This document shows positions 53,645-61,970 of a DNA stretch of 64,000 nucleotides, one piece after another; position 1 is the first letter of the stretch; every line of letters starts with the position of its first letter. The notes below the pieces were generated by a model. The model saw only the letters and a program-made list of their open reading frames with translations. It searched no databases and was not told where the DNA came from. The translations under genes and the position numbers were made by a program. The stretch comes from Pyrobaculum arsenaticum DSM 13514 (GTDB lineage: Archaea; Thermoproteota; Thermoprotei; Thermoproteales; Thermoproteaceae): positions 868,001-932,000 of the forward strand of contig NC_009376.1 of NCBI RefSeq assembly GCF_000016385.1. Direction: 5' to 3'.

Positions 53645-53913
53645 ATCCTTTGCATGTACTTAAAGACGTCGATGTGGAAAACCCCCACCATTACCCCCAG
53701 CCTTTTCCCCTCTTCCTCTAACTCCCTCCGAAGTTGCGAAATATCGACGTCGGCCTTAGAGATGTCCACTACCATGATCATCGAGAAGATATCCCGAACA
53801 ACAGTCTGCGAGATGTCGACAATATTCGCGTTGTGTCTCGCCAATACCGAGGCTATCCCGGCCACAATCCCCACCCGGTCGGCGCCGAGTACCGAAACGA
53901 CGACAAGCTCCAT
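53641..53913 (-). CDS. ACT-domain protein (UPF0237)
   Basis: This 90-residue single ACT domain (VVSVLGADRVGIVAGIASVL, then NANIVDISQTVV) would bind an amino acid or similar ligand as a dimer. It is the first gene of the UPF0237-UPF0210-isomerase-like operon. Box A TTATAAG lies about 24 nt upstream of the ATG. Confidence 0.92.
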   Translation of the reverse strand: MELVVVSVLGADRVGIVAGIASVLARHNANIVDISQTVVRDIFSMIMVVDISKADVDISQLRRELEEEGKRLGVMVGVFHIDVFKYMQRI

Positions 53914-54252
53914 AAGGCGCTGAATGCCCTGACTTATAACGGTTTGCTAAAAATCGTACAAGTAGCGATACCTCTCGCCCCGCGCGCAGAAAAAGCTCTA
54001 CCTCTCAGACAACGGGGCATGGGAGCGGCTACGGCGCGATCCACATCGGCTTCTCCGTCTTGAGGAAACCGCCTATGGGCGGTGTGCGTAGCCTCCGGCG
54101 CGTTTTCAGCACCTCTTTACACCAAGCCGAAAAAGCGACGTAGGTTTATTCTTTATATATCACTTAACTTTAATTATAATTTAAGAGTAGGAAATTAAGA
54201 GGTTTATATCTGCGGCGAAGTGATATAAATAATAAAACACTTATACGTAGCT
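53914..54252. other. Intergenic region upstream of citrate synthase
   Basis: The left part is GC-rich with no supported gene; the right 130 bp (54130-54252) are strongly A/T-rich. They contain several TATA-like runs, the one at 54224-54230 (TATAAAT) being 26 nt from the citrate synthase ATG. Confidence 0.5.
54224..54230 (+). promoter_or_regulatory. Box A of citrate synthase
   Basis: TATAAAT is centred 26 nt before ATG 54253 at the end of an A/T-rich tract. Confidence 0.6.
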
Positions 54253-55380
54253 ATGTACCTCCCTGGTCTAGAAGGGGTTGTGGTAAAAGAAACGAAGATA
54301 TGCTACATCGACTTGGAAAATTCCAAGATATACTACCGCGGCTACGACCTCGAAGAGCTGGCCCGGCTGTCCACTTTTGAGGAGGTGACCTACCTCCTTT
54401 GGTTCGGCCGGCTCCCGGGCAGGCGAGAGCTGGAGGAGTTTAAGGCTAGGCTCGCGGCGCATCGGCTACCCCTGCCGCACGTCGCGGCGCTGGCGAAATC
54501 AGCGCCGCCATCGGCTGAGCCTATCGACGTGTTGAGGACGGCGGTTTCGGCAATGGCTTGGGGGGAGGATCTTTCAGACAAGTCGCCGGAGGCGGAGCTC
54601 CAGAGGGGGTTGAAGATAACCGCGGCGATGCCCTACGTCGTGGCGGCTTTTGACAGGGCTAGAAGGGGGCAAGAGCCTGTCCACCCGGCGGAGGCGGGGA
54701 GCCACGCGGAGTACTTCCTCTGGGCGCTTAGGGGGGAGAGGCCCAGCCCGCGGGAGGCCAGGGCGATGGACGTCATGCTGATAGTATACGCAGAGCACTC
54801 CATGAACAACAGCGCCTTCACCGCAGTTACCGTGGCCTCAACCTTCGCCGACATGTACGCTGCCGTCACCGCGGCCGTGGCCAGCCTCAAGGGGCCTCTC
54901 CACGGCGGGGCCAATGTAGACGCCGCGAAGATGATCGAGGAGATAGGAGACGCCAAGAAGGTGGAGCGCTGGGTCGATGAGCAACTGGCCAAGGGGCGGA
55001 GGATACCGGGCTTCGGACACCGGCTGTACAAGAAGGGCCCCGACCCGAGGCTGAGGGTTCTGAGGGAGCTGGCTAAAGGGCTAGCGGCGGAGAGGGGTGA
55101 CTTCCGCTGGGTGGAAATCGCCGAGCGGCTCGAAGATTACGTGACGGCTAAGCTGGCGGCGAAGGGCATCTACCCCAACACCGACCTATACGCCGCGGTG
55201 ATCTTCCGCTACCTCGGCCTACCCGTTGACATAAACCTGCCGACCTTCGCCATATCCCGCGCGGCTGGATGGGTCGCCCACGTCTTGGAATACCGCCAAG
55301 CGAATCGCCTCATAAGGCCGACAGAGAAATACGTCGGCCCCATTGGGCTTAAGTACATCCCACTGGAGGAGCGGAGCTAG
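54253..55380 (+). CDS. gltA: Citrate synthase
   Basis: This 375-residue enzyme has all active-site residues in context: His in GPLHGGANVDA, His in PGFGHRLYKKGPDPR and Asp in NLPTFAISRAAGW with the Arg-rich C-terminal end. It condenses acetyl-CoA with oxaloacetate. Small type II-like archaeal citrate synthases can also use propionyl-CoA, so methylcitrate synthase is possible. It is monocistronic with a strong promoter. Confidence 0.95.
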   Translation: MYLPGLEGVVVKETKICYIDLENSKIYYRGYDLEELARLSTFEEVTYLLWFGRLPGRRELEEFKARLAAHRLPLPHVAALAKSAPPSAEPIDVLRTAVSAMAWGEDLSDKSPEAELQRGLKITAAMPYVVAAFDRARRGQEPVHPAEAGSHAEYFLWALRGERPSPREARAMDVMLIVYAEHSMNNSAFTAVTVASTFADMYAAVTAAVASLKGPLHGGANVDAAKMIEEIGDAKKVERWVDEQLAKGRRIPGFGHRLYKKGPDPRLRVLRELAKGLAAERGDFRWVEIAERLEDYVTAKLAAKGIYPNTDLYAAVIFRYLGLPVDINLPTFAISRAAGWVAHVLEYRQANRLIRPTEKYVGPIGLKYIPLEERS

Positions 55381-55438
55381 TTGAAATGGCTTCTAATAAA
55401 AATCACATAAATTTTTAAGTAGGGAAAGGTTCTGCGTC

Positions 55439-55726
55439 ATGACATCGCTGATCTTTATTTTCGACAGTTGCCCCCCGCCAATAGTCGCGGCGAAGCTCAA
55501 GTTGTGGGATATCGAAGTCACGGCGCTGACGGATTGCCCAGGTTTGAAAAGGGTTTTGAAACACCGCCTGAGGGAGGATATCCATGACAAATTCGCCGTT
55601 GTTGTAGGGGACAAGGAGCTCGCCGAGAGACTGGGCGTGGCCTACGCCTCTTACCAAGAGGTGGAGGTCTTTCTGCAGTATTTGGAAAAAGAGGTGAGCC
55701 CCGCGTACATGCCCTATCTCCAGTAG
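55439..55726 (+). CDS. Small protein of unknown function (95 aa)
   Basis: This 95-residue protein (TSLIFIFDSCPPPIVAAKL, then FAVVVGDKELAERLGVAYAS) alternates beta strands and helices like a small Rossmann or thioredoxin-like fold, with a DSCPPP turn near the start. An AATTTTTAAG box lies about 24 nt upstream. I cannot assign a family. It precedes the 203-aa helical protein, which has its own box A. Confidence 0.7.
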   Translation: MTSLIFIFDSCPPPIVAAKLKLWDIEVTALTDCPGLKRVLKHRLREDIHDKFAVVVGDKELAERLGVAYASYQEVEVFLQYLEKEVSPAYMPYLQ

Positions 55727-55762
55727 CGTTTCAAATTTAATAAACTGTCCCCAAACCGTGTC

Positions 55763-56374
55763 ATGAGTTTTAAGAAAAACCTACTGGAGAGGATAGCTGC
55801 GTACATCCCAGGGTACGCCGGGTACAAGCAGAAGGAGGTCAGGCGGGAGACAGACGCCCTCCTCCGCCGCCACGTCGCCTCCATACTCTCCTCAGTTGCG
55901 TCGCGTCTCGTCCTCAGCCCCAGCGACGCCCGCGCCGTGGCCGCAAATCCTGACGCCCGCTTCCTCTGGGACGCGGTGAGGGCGGAGCTAGACAAGGTGG
56001 CGCAGAAGATAGACAAGGCCCCCCACGGCTACGCCGGCTTTTTCGACTTGGCCAAGGTCGACGAGGGGGTTCTCGAAGAGGTTTACCGCCACGACCTCTC
56101 TCTAGTGGAGGAGGCGAAAAAGGTTGCCGACCTCGCCGCGGCTCTCCAGTCCCTTAAGCCGGGCTCCCCTGAGTGGATAGACTCGTTGAGGAACTTGCTC
56201 GCCCAGTTGCAGAGCCTAGACGCGAAGATAGACGAGAGGACTAAAACCCTCAAGGCCATAGCGGAGCCGCCCCCTTCTGTCTGGGAGCAAGGCCACGCCG
56301 CCGCGCAACAAACTGAGGTAAAAAAAGAGGGGATATTCGACAAGCTGTTCAAGAGGTGGAGGAGCCAGTCTTAG
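55763..56374 (+). CDS. Helical protein of the type found with SPFH/zinc-ribbon genes
   Basis: This 203-residue, mostly helical protein begins NLLERIAAYIPGYAGYKQKE, has a mid-protein HGYAGFFDLAKVDEGVLEE and ends in a basic tail (GIFDKLFKRWR). I recall bacterial proteins with the same IPGYxGYKxKE and YGYAGFFDxxKVDE signatures encoded near SPFH-domain and zinc-ribbon genes; an SPFH-zinc-ribbon gene lies 1.4 kb downstream here. The function is unknown, possibly membrane-surface or PspA-like scaffolding. Confidence 0.7.
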   Translation: MSFKKNLLERIAAYIPGYAGYKQKEVRRETDALLRRHVASILSSVASRLVLSPSDARAVAANPDARFLWDAVRAELDKVAQKIDKAPHGYAGFFDLAKVDEGVLEEVYRHDLSLVEEAKKVADLAAALQSLKPGSPEWIDSLRNLLAQLQSLDAKIDERTKTLKAIAEPPPSVWEQGHAAAQQTEVKKEGIFDKLFKRWRSQS

Positions 56375-56669
56375 CTGGTAGGAAAATCTTTTTTAGGTAA
56401 AGCTTCAGCGACCTTCTGTTTAGCCATATGTGAAGTGTGCCGATGCCGATTATTGAAAACGCCGCGTATGTGTGTAAGTTCCTCCAGAAGTGTCTGGAGA
56501 GCTCGGGCAGTAGTATTTGGCCGCTCTGTGGACCCGACAACGGGCGCTAATCTGGCTCTTCGAAGAGCATCACCAGACCTGTAAACGCCAGGATGACGCC
56601 TGAGGTTGCTAGTAGTAGTATTACAATTGCCCTGATGAACCAGCCGCTCATTGTCGCGCTCATCTTCAT
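56349..56669 (-). pseudogene. DUF4405-like two-helix membrane protein interrupted by an in-frame TAG
   Basis: From ATG 56669 (ATGA overlap with the upstream gene) the frame encodes a first membrane helix (AIVILLLATSGVILAFTGLV) and meets TAG at 56547-56549. The same frame then continues for 65 codons with RHFWRNLHTYAAFSIIGIGT, LHIWLNRRSLKLYLKK and a TGA. Read through, the product matches the DUF4405 plan (two helices with His residues that could bind b-type heme). The distal part could start separately at TTG 56540. Nonsense mutation, two split genes or a sequence error are all possible. Confidence 0.6.
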
Positions 56670-56842
56670 TGACTACCTGTTGTGATTGTGATAATGCCCT
56701 CGCCGTGTCTTGGGGGGTATTCACCTGCGTCGTGCTCTTCTCTGTGCCAGCCGCCGTCGGTGGTGTACCACGCCAGTGACACCAGCACTAGGACATATGC
56801 CGCCAGTACAGCTACCGTAATTATCAGGTACTTCCAGCTCAT
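56666..56842 (-). CDS. Small single-helix membrane protein upstream of the DUF4405-like gene
   Basis: This 58-residue protein has one membrane helix (YLIITVAVLAAYVLVLVSLA) followed by a polar, His-rich tail (WHREEHDAGEYPPRHGEG). ATG 56842 is preferred over ATG 56854 because a weak GATTTA box lies about 26 nt upstream. Its TGA overlaps the ATG of the DUF4405-like frame, which implies a two-subunit membrane unit. The His-rich tail could bind metal or heme. No family is recognised. Confidence 0.6.
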   Translation of the reverse strand: MSWKYLIITVAVLAAYVLVLVSLAWYTTDGGWHREEHDAGEYPPRHGEGIITITTGSQ

Positions 56843-56907
56843 GCCGCACGCCATCACGTAAATCTAAGAATTTTGCTCATCTTAGGTGAGTTCCGGTGGG
56901 CGCGGCC

Positions 56908-57642
56908 TCAGCTGTAGAAGGTATCTAAAAAGAGCATTGTCAAAGTGCCTGCTACGAAGCCGAAGGTTGGTTGTTTCTTGTCTTTGCCCTCTGCGTATAT
57001 TTCTGGGAAGAGCTCGGCCACTGTTACGTATATCATGGCGCCGCCCGCTAGGCCCATGGCTACGCCAAGCAACGCAAGCAACGCCGAGGCACCTATCCCG
57101 CTGGCTATTACAGAGGCGCCTTCAACGACTGCGCTGAGGACTCCTACGACGATGGGAGTTCTTAAGCCGATTCTCAGCAGTGGCATGACCACCGCGACTC
57201 CCTCGGGCACGTCCTGTATGGCAATAGCCAAGGCTGTGGCAAACCCCAGCTCGGCGCTGTAGGCCGTGGCGACTCCGACCGCGAGGCCCTCGGGGATGTT
57301 GTGGATAGTTATTGCCATGGCGATGAGCCAGCTCTTCCTCAATTTCCCTATCATCGCCGCGGGACCCTCGTAGCCCTTAATCAAGTGTTCGTGCGGTACG
57401 GCGGCGTTCAGTAAGTGGACTAGGGCAACCCCAGCCGCTATCCCCGCCCCTACTTGCCAAAACCCCCAACCCTCAACGCCGGGAAGAATGAGGCTGGTAA
57501 AGCTGGCCATAAGCATAACGCCACCTGTAAACCCAAGCCCAAATTCAACTGACTTATCACCACTTCTCCCCAATAGCCCAGCCGCAACACCTAGTAGAGT
57601 CCCCGCTGTGACTAGTGTTGCGTTATACAATAGGGGCTCCAC
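56908..57642 (-). CDS. ZIP-family metal transporter
   Basis: This protein of about 244 residues has eight membrane helices, with the ZIP signatures HNIPEGLAVGVATAYS (helix 4) and AIQDVPEGVAVVMP (helix 5) that carry the metal-binding His, Asn, Asp and Glu. It imports Zn, Fe or Mn. GTG 57642 lies downstream of a TATATATA box at 57660-57667; ATG 57660 coincides with the box and would need another promoter. It is divergent from the SPFH gene. Confidence 0.88.
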   Translation of the reverse strand: MEPLLYNATLVTAGTLLGVAAGLLGRSGDKSVEFGLGFTGGVMLMASFTSLILPGVEGWGFWQVGAGIAAGVALVHLLNAAVPHEHLIKGYEGPAAMIGKLRKSWLIAMAITIHNIPEGLAVGVATAYSAELGFATALAIAIQDVPEGVAVVMPLLRIGLRTPIVVGVLSAVVEGASVIASGIGASALLALLGVAMGLAGGAMIYVTVAELFPEIYAEGKDKKQPTFGFVAGTLTMLFLDTFYS

Positions 57643-57754
57643 GGCTACTACAATTGGCATATATATAGCCACTTGCCCGTGCGCCTCGGGCGGCGGTGCC
57701 ACGTTTTGAATAGACTTGGGGCTAAGAGATTTAAATTGCTCAACTTGGCTATAT

Positions 57755-58747
57755 GTGCCTCAAGTTATTCAATGGGTAAACCCAAAAGAGGGCGAGATTA
57801 TCTGGCGCTATCCTGTAGATAGAATTGAGTGGGGGGCCCAGCTGATCGTGGAGGAGTGGCAAGCCGCAGTGTTTATGCGGGACGGGAAAGTGTACGACGT
57901 GTTCCGCGCGGGGAGGCACACCCTCACCACGTTGAACTTGCCACTCCTTACCCAGGTGCTGAGCAGGGTGGCCGGCTTCGAGAAGTCGCCTTTCGTCGCC
58001 ACTGTGATATATGTGTCGCTGAAGCAACACCAACTCCCCTTCGGCGGGAGGGGGCAGACCGTGGAGCTGGCTCCCATACAGTTCTACGGCACTGCGTGGT
58101 TCCGGGTGGCCGACCCAGCCCTCTTCGTGACGCAGGTGGTGGGCGGGCAGAACATATACACGACGGAGGATCTCCAGAAGTTTTTGAGGGGCTACTTCAA
58201 CGAGCTCCTCATGGCCGAGCTGTCGAGGCAGTCCATCTTCACCATATACGGCAACTTGGACCAGGTCAGCTTCATAGCGAAAAACGCGATTCAGCCCCAG
58301 TTCGCCCGCCTAGGCCTTGAGCTAATCGACGTTAGGTTCGAGGGGCTTGACGTCACTGACCAGATCTGGCGCGACAGGCTCTTCTTCATAAGGGCCACGG
58401 GGGTGAACCCCTCAGAGTACCTCCGCATGGAGACGGTGCAAAAGGCCGCCGCCGAGCTCGGAAAAAGCCCCGGCGCCGCCGCGGGGACGGGCATAGTCCT
58501 CATACCGCCCCTTCTCTGGCCCCAGCAACAGCAAGCACCGGCACAGCAACAACAGCCCGCGGCCGGCGTTTCGCAACAAGCCGCTACTCAGGGAGTTGTA
58601 TGTCCTCAGTGTGGCTACGTCAACCCGCCCGGGGCTAAATTCTGCATTAACTGCGGGTATATGCTTGGTAAGAAGTGCCCCCAGTGTGGCTACGTCAACC
58701 CGCCAGACGCCAAGTTCTGCATGAACTGCGGCGCCAAGCTCCCGTGA
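57755..58747 (+). CDS. SPFH-domain (virion-core-like) protein with two C-terminal zinc ribbons
   Basis: This 330-residue protein has an SPFH/band-7-like core (about residues 5-215), a Gln/Ala/Pro-rich linker (about 240-280) and two nearly identical zinc ribbons, each CPQCGYVNPPxAKFCxNCG (Cys283/286/297/300 and Cys308/311/322/325). Such proteins (the YdjI type in Bacillus) act at membranes in envelope stress. GTG 57755 lies 23 nt from a GATTTAAAT box. It overlaps the next gene by GTGA. Confidence 0.85.
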   Translation: MPQVIQWVNPKEGEIIWRYPVDRIEWGAQLIVEEWQAAVFMRDGKVYDVFRAGRHTLTTLNLPLLTQVLSRVAGFEKSPFVATVIYVSLKQHQLPFGGRGQTVELAPIQFYGTAWFRVADPALFVTQVVGGQNIYTTEDLQKFLRGYFNELLMAELSRQSIFTIYGNLDQVSFIAKNAIQPQFARLGLELIDVRFEGLDVTDQIWRDRLFFIRATGVNPSEYLRMETVQKAAAELGKSPGAAAGTGIVLIPPLLWPQQQQAPAQQQQPAAGVSQQAATQGVVCPQCGYVNPPGAKFCINCGYMLGKKCPQCGYVNPPDAKFCMNCGAKLP

Positions 58748-59043
58748 CGCCCACAGAAACTTCGGCAGCAGTCGCGGCGATAGCAGTAGGGGTATACTTA
58801 GTCGCGTCGTCTCTGGGCTTAGTGGGCTTCGCAGTGAATTTACTGGCGGCGGTTGGCCTAGTCGCCTTTGGCATTTCGCTGATGGCGCTGGATAGGACTA
58901 GGCCCTCAGCCTTGTGGGGCGGCCTGCTGGCAATTGTAGGCGTTGCGCTGGGGGCTGGGCCGTCCGCCTCGCCGTTACTGGTAGTAGGCGTAGTCCTCGT
59001 CTTTTTGGGACTCTTCGCGCTGATAGCTGGGACGAAGCGGTAG
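58744..59043 (+). CDS. Small membrane protein coupled to the SPFH gene
   Basis: This 99-residue protein has three or four hydrophobic helices (SAAVAAIAVGVYLVASSLGL, then LLVVGVVLVFLGLFALIAG) and short loops. The GTG at 58744 overlaps the SPFH stop by four bases, so the two are translationally coupled and probably act together at the membrane. No family is recognised. Confidence 0.78.
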   Translation: MTPTETSAAVAAIAVGVYLVASSLGLVGFAVNLLAAVGLVAFGISLMALDRTRPSALWGGLLAIVGVALGAGPSASPLLVVGVVLVFLGLFALIAGTKR

Positions 59044-59072
59044 AATTTATAGGGGGGTATTTACAAGCCGCC

Positions 59073-59993
59073 GTGTCTTTGTATTTGGCGATTGGCGGGG
59101 GTGGAGATGTGGTCTTCGCCGCTGCTCTAGCCGGGGAGGAGGCGGTGGGGCAGTTGCCCTGGGAGCGCTTCGTGGTGGACCCCGAGCCCGGGCCCGTGCC
59201 GCCAAGTGCTCTGCGCGAAGTAGTAGACCTCGGAGGAGGGCTATACCTCGCTACGCCGAGGAGCTACGCGGAGAGGGGCGGGAGGATATTCAAGACTCAG
59301 GGCATGTGCGTCGCTGAGGTTTTGAAAAAGTCCGTCTACCTGGCAGACCCCTATAAAAAGCCGAGCGAGCTGTCCAAAACTTTGTCGCGGTTTAACAGAA
59401 TCATCGGCGTCGACGTTGGGGGCGATGTGTTGGGCATTGGATGTGAGGACTCTCTGAGGAGCCCCCTCTCCGACGCCTACGGCCTGGCGGTGTTGGCAAA
59501 GGCAAAGGAGCTGGGCATCGAGGCCGAGGTCTGGGTCATGTCGCTGGGGGCCGACGGCGAGTTGAGCAGGGAGTATCTCATGAACAGGTTGGCCGAGGCG
59601 GCCCGGGCAGGCGCACTGCTTGGGTCTGTGGGTATCGGGAGGGCCCAGATGGAGGTCTTAGAGTCGCTGGTGGGGAGGTGCGTTACGGAGGCGTCGGCGG
59701 TGGCTGTGAGGGCATTCCGCGGGGAGCACGGGCCGTCTACGATGCGCGGCGGGACTAGACAGATCGTGGTAGATGCCTGCGCCTTGGTGGGATTCCGCTT
59801 CGACCCATCGGCGCTTTTGGCCCTTAACAAGGCGGCTAGGCTAATTTACCAGCACGACGCTCCTATCGACGAGGCGGCGGAGATCCTCTTAGCGCACGGG
59901 ATGCCGACAGAGCTCCACTTAGAGCGGCTTTTGGCAAAGGGCATGACCTTAGGGGAGGCGGTGGAGGAGTTGAAGGGGATGAAGCGTTGCTAG
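59073..59993 (+). CDS. DUF1152 family protein
   Basis: This 306-residue protein has the DUF1152 signatures YLAIGGGGDVVFAAALAG at the N-terminus and GVDVGGDVLGIGCEDSLRSP in the middle, with a glycine-rich nucleotide-binding-like start. The family is archaeal-enriched and of unknown function. GTG 59073 is about 25 nt after an AATTTATA box (59044-59051). The longer frame starting at 58914 overlaps the small membrane gene and was rejected. Its TAG coincides with the end of the deleted duplicate on the other strand. Confidence 0.87.
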   Translation: MSLYLAIGGGGDVVFAAALAGEEAVGQLPWERFVVDPEPGPVPPSALREVVDLGGGLYLATPRSYAERGGRIFKTQGMCVAEVLKKSVYLADPYKKPSELSKTLSRFNRIIGVDVGGDVLGIGCEDSLRSPLSDAYGLAVLAKAKELGIEAEVWVMSLGADGELSREYLMNRLAEAARAGALLGSVGIGRAQMEVLESLVGRCVTEASAVAVRAFRGEHGPSTMRGGTRQIVVDACALVGFRFDPSALLALNKAARLIYQHDAPIDEAAEILLAHGMPTELHLERLLAKGMTLGEAVEELKGMKRC

Positions 59994-60040
59994 GCGCCGG
60001 CTATGAGAACTAGCAGAAGAGCCAGCGCAATTTTGCTCAT
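59990..60040 (-). pseudogene. Internally deleted duplicate of the 61-62 kb surface-protein gene (16 codons)
   Basis: On the minus strand ATG to TAG encodes MSKIALALLLVLIAGA, the signal segment of the gene at 61073-61939 joined directly to its last codon and stop (GGCGCC TAG). The 51 bp 59993-60043 match 61892-61942 at 49 positions. It looks like a copy that lost about 0.8 kb between two CGGCGCC sites. As a 16-aa product it is unlikely to be functional. Confidence 0.65.
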
Positions 60041-60115
60041 GGGGCCCACTCTGTGTGGTTCATGTAGTTGCTTATGGCGCCGTATGATGTAGTTAGGCTC
60101 TCGGCTGAATACACC

Positions 60116-61057
60116 TCACTCACCCCTCACCTCGGCGTACCATCTCAGCAACTGCCACCCGACGCCTTTTATCTTCGCCATGGCGAGTAGGTGTTTGGCG
60201 GTGAGCGTCACATGTTCCTTCCCCCTCAGCGACCCGTCTCCCGTCAGCGCCGCAAGGACGGCGTCTCTCTCTTCGTCTAGTCTCACCTTGACGCTGACCC
60301 TTCCTCCTGTCACCACGCCCCAGATGAAGGAGTATTTCTTGGCCTTCCCATTCGCCTCGTACTCCACTACAACTCTAGGCCGGCCGCCTTCCCACTGTAC
60401 CCACACATCTTTAACCACGGCTTTTATCCCCCTTTCCGGATCTTCTGCAACCATCCCTCTCGGGTCGAAGGTCTCGGCCTCCCTCGCCGGCCTCAGATAC
60501 TCCTCAAGGAGATCGTAGAAGCCCCTTGCCCTTGCTATCTCCTCCAGCTTGTCGACCGCCTCGGCGGTCCAGCCGACGCCTTGCCGCCTAAGCTCTTCAA
60601 GCTTCCAGAGGCCAGCCCGCACCTTCAGGCGGATGATGCCCGGCTTTTTGTCGCCCTTCTCTCCCTCCTCTGGTCTCCTGGTGGTGAAGTGTATCCCCTC
60701 CTCGAAGCCTGCCTCTTTAAGCGCCTTCACAGCGGCTTCGAAGGCCTCTACCGACCTCGGCGTGTAGCGGATCACCAGTCGCTCTGATTTGCCGTCTTTC
60801 GCCGCTGTCACGTTCATTTTCACGCCGGCTATCTTAACTACATTAGGCCCAGCGGCCAACTCCTCCAGCAACTCGTCTTTCTTCACGCCGCTTATTATCT
60901 CGTTTTTGTGTAGCGCCTCGACGAGGGCCTTAACAGCCTCTATCCACTCCACACGGCAAATTGCCGTAATGGAGTCTGTGTACAGCACCACGTGCCACTC
61001 CTTGCCGTACTGCCTAGCCTCGGCCACTGCGCCTAATGTGTTTAGGATTGAGGCCAA
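60116..61057 (-). CDS. PaRep2b-family protein, N-terminally truncated
   Basis: The frame of 313 residues matches the PaRep2b repeat family described from Pyrobaculum aerophilum: ARQYGKEWHVVLYTDSITAI, AGLWKLEELRRQGVGW, ARGFYDLLEEYLRPAREAE and LAALTGDGSLRGKEHVTLTA. No proper start is visible; TTG 61057 is nominal. The family-like reading continues upstream (ESAERLAS) to a TAG that is also the stop of the surface-protein gene. The function is unknown. It is probably an inactive fragment. Confidence 0.75.
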   Translation of the reverse strand: MASILNTLGAVAEARQYGKEWHVVLYTDSITAICRVEWIEAVKALVEALHKNEIISGVKKDELLEELAAGPNVVKIAGVKMNVTAAKDGKSERLVIRYTPRSVEAFEAAVKALKEAGFEEGIHFTTRRPEEGEKGDKKPGIIRLKVRAGLWKLEELRRQGVGWTAEAVDKLEEIARARGFYDLLEEYLRPAREAETFDPRGMVAEDPERGIKAVVKDVWVQWEGGRPRVVVEYEANGKAKKYSFIWGVVTGGRVSVKVRLDEERDAVLAALTGDGSLRGKEHVTLTAKHLLAMAKIKGVGWQLLRWYAEVRGE

Positions 61058-61072
61058 CCTCTCAGCACTCTC

Positions 61073-61939
61073 CTAGGCGCCGCCTCTTTGGGCCCTCTTC
61101 ACCTCTGCCAGTATCTGGGCGTAGCGCGTGGCGTTGTACTCGCCTATAGACACTGCCTTAGAATCCACGTCGAGTCTTAGGTTCAGCAACTGGCCGTAGA
61201 CAGTGACGTTGAGATATACCTGTCCTGACGTGGTTAGGGGGACTCCCGACACTTCGCAGAGGTTGGACATGTAGAGGCCCGTCCCATTTCCAGGTAAGTC
61301 GCCTAGAACTACCTTGAGGATATCCTCGGTTAAGACGCCTCGTTCCTCTACCGCGATGCCGCTGTGGCCCATGTATGTACACTGCCCCTTTACCTGTCTT
61401 GAGGTGACAATGCCTCGTAGAAAGCCTAACGCGGTGTAGTTTATGGGGAGTACCTCCGCCTGGCACTGGCCGGCGGAGCAACTCATCGCATACATTCTGA
61501 GCCCCTCAGTGGCGGCTTTGTACACCACCTCTGTCCGTTGCGGTGGGATATTTATGAGGAACTTCCCAAAGCTGTAGTTGCCGCTATTGCTCACACCTTC
61601 CACTGTCCAGCCAGTCACCCGCAATGCGAGGTCGCCCACGTAGACCGTCAAGGTTTGAGTGTAGTTAATTTCGTAGCTCCCACGGGCGAGGGGCGAGCTC
61701 TGATTAGTTGTCGTAGTAGTGGTCGTTTGTGTGGCGGATGTGGTAGGCGCTGTGACTGTAGTCCCCGTCACAGGAGTGCTCGTGGCTGTTGCAGTTGGCG
61801 AGGACGTCGTGGCGGGAGGCGCCGCTGTGGGCGAGGTGGTCTGGGTGTTTTGACCCGCCGCTGTGGAGGAGATGTAGAGGAAGTACACAGCGGCGCCGGC
61901 TATGAGAGCAAGCAGAAGAGCCAGCGCAATTTTGCTCAT
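61073..61939 (-). CDS. Membrane-anchored surface protein with Thr-rich linker
   Basis: This 288-residue protein has an N-terminal anchor/signal helix (KIALALLLALIAGAAVYFLY), a Thr/Ser/Ala/Pro-rich linker of about 70 residues (likely glycosylated) and an exported domain with many N-x-S/T sequons and four or five cysteines (CSAGQCQAE, GQCTYMG, SNLCEVSG). TATAAAAAAG lies about 24 nt upstream of the ATG. No family is recognised. Its first 17 codons are duplicated at 59990-60040. Confidence 0.8.
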   Translation of the reverse strand: MSKIALALLLALIAGAAVYFLYISSTAAGQNTQTTSPTAAPPATTSSPTATATSTPVTGTTVTAPTTSATQTTTTTTTNQSSPLARGSYEINYTQTLTVYVGDLALRVTGWTVEGVSNSGNYSFGKFLINIPPQRTEVVYKAATEGLRMYAMSCSAGQCQAEVLPINYTALGFLRGIVTSRQVKGQCTYMGHSGIAVEERGVLTEDILKVVLGDLPGNGTGLYMSNLCEVSGVPLTTSGQVYLNVTVYGQLLNLRLDVDSKAVSIGEYNATRYAQILAEVKRAQRGGA

Positions 61940-61970
61940 GGGATCTGGGGTCTGGGGCTATAAAAAAGTT

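Noticed and set aside
53987..54143. Coding-like fragment (GHGSGYGAIHIGFSVL) before citrate synthase
   Set aside because: The upstream part falls in a different frame and there is no start, promoter or recognisable family.
56547..56549. Pyrrolysine codon in the DUF4405-like gene
   Set aside because: No pyrrolysine genes are seen, and this lineage is not known to encode it; nonsense mutation or a split gene is simpler.
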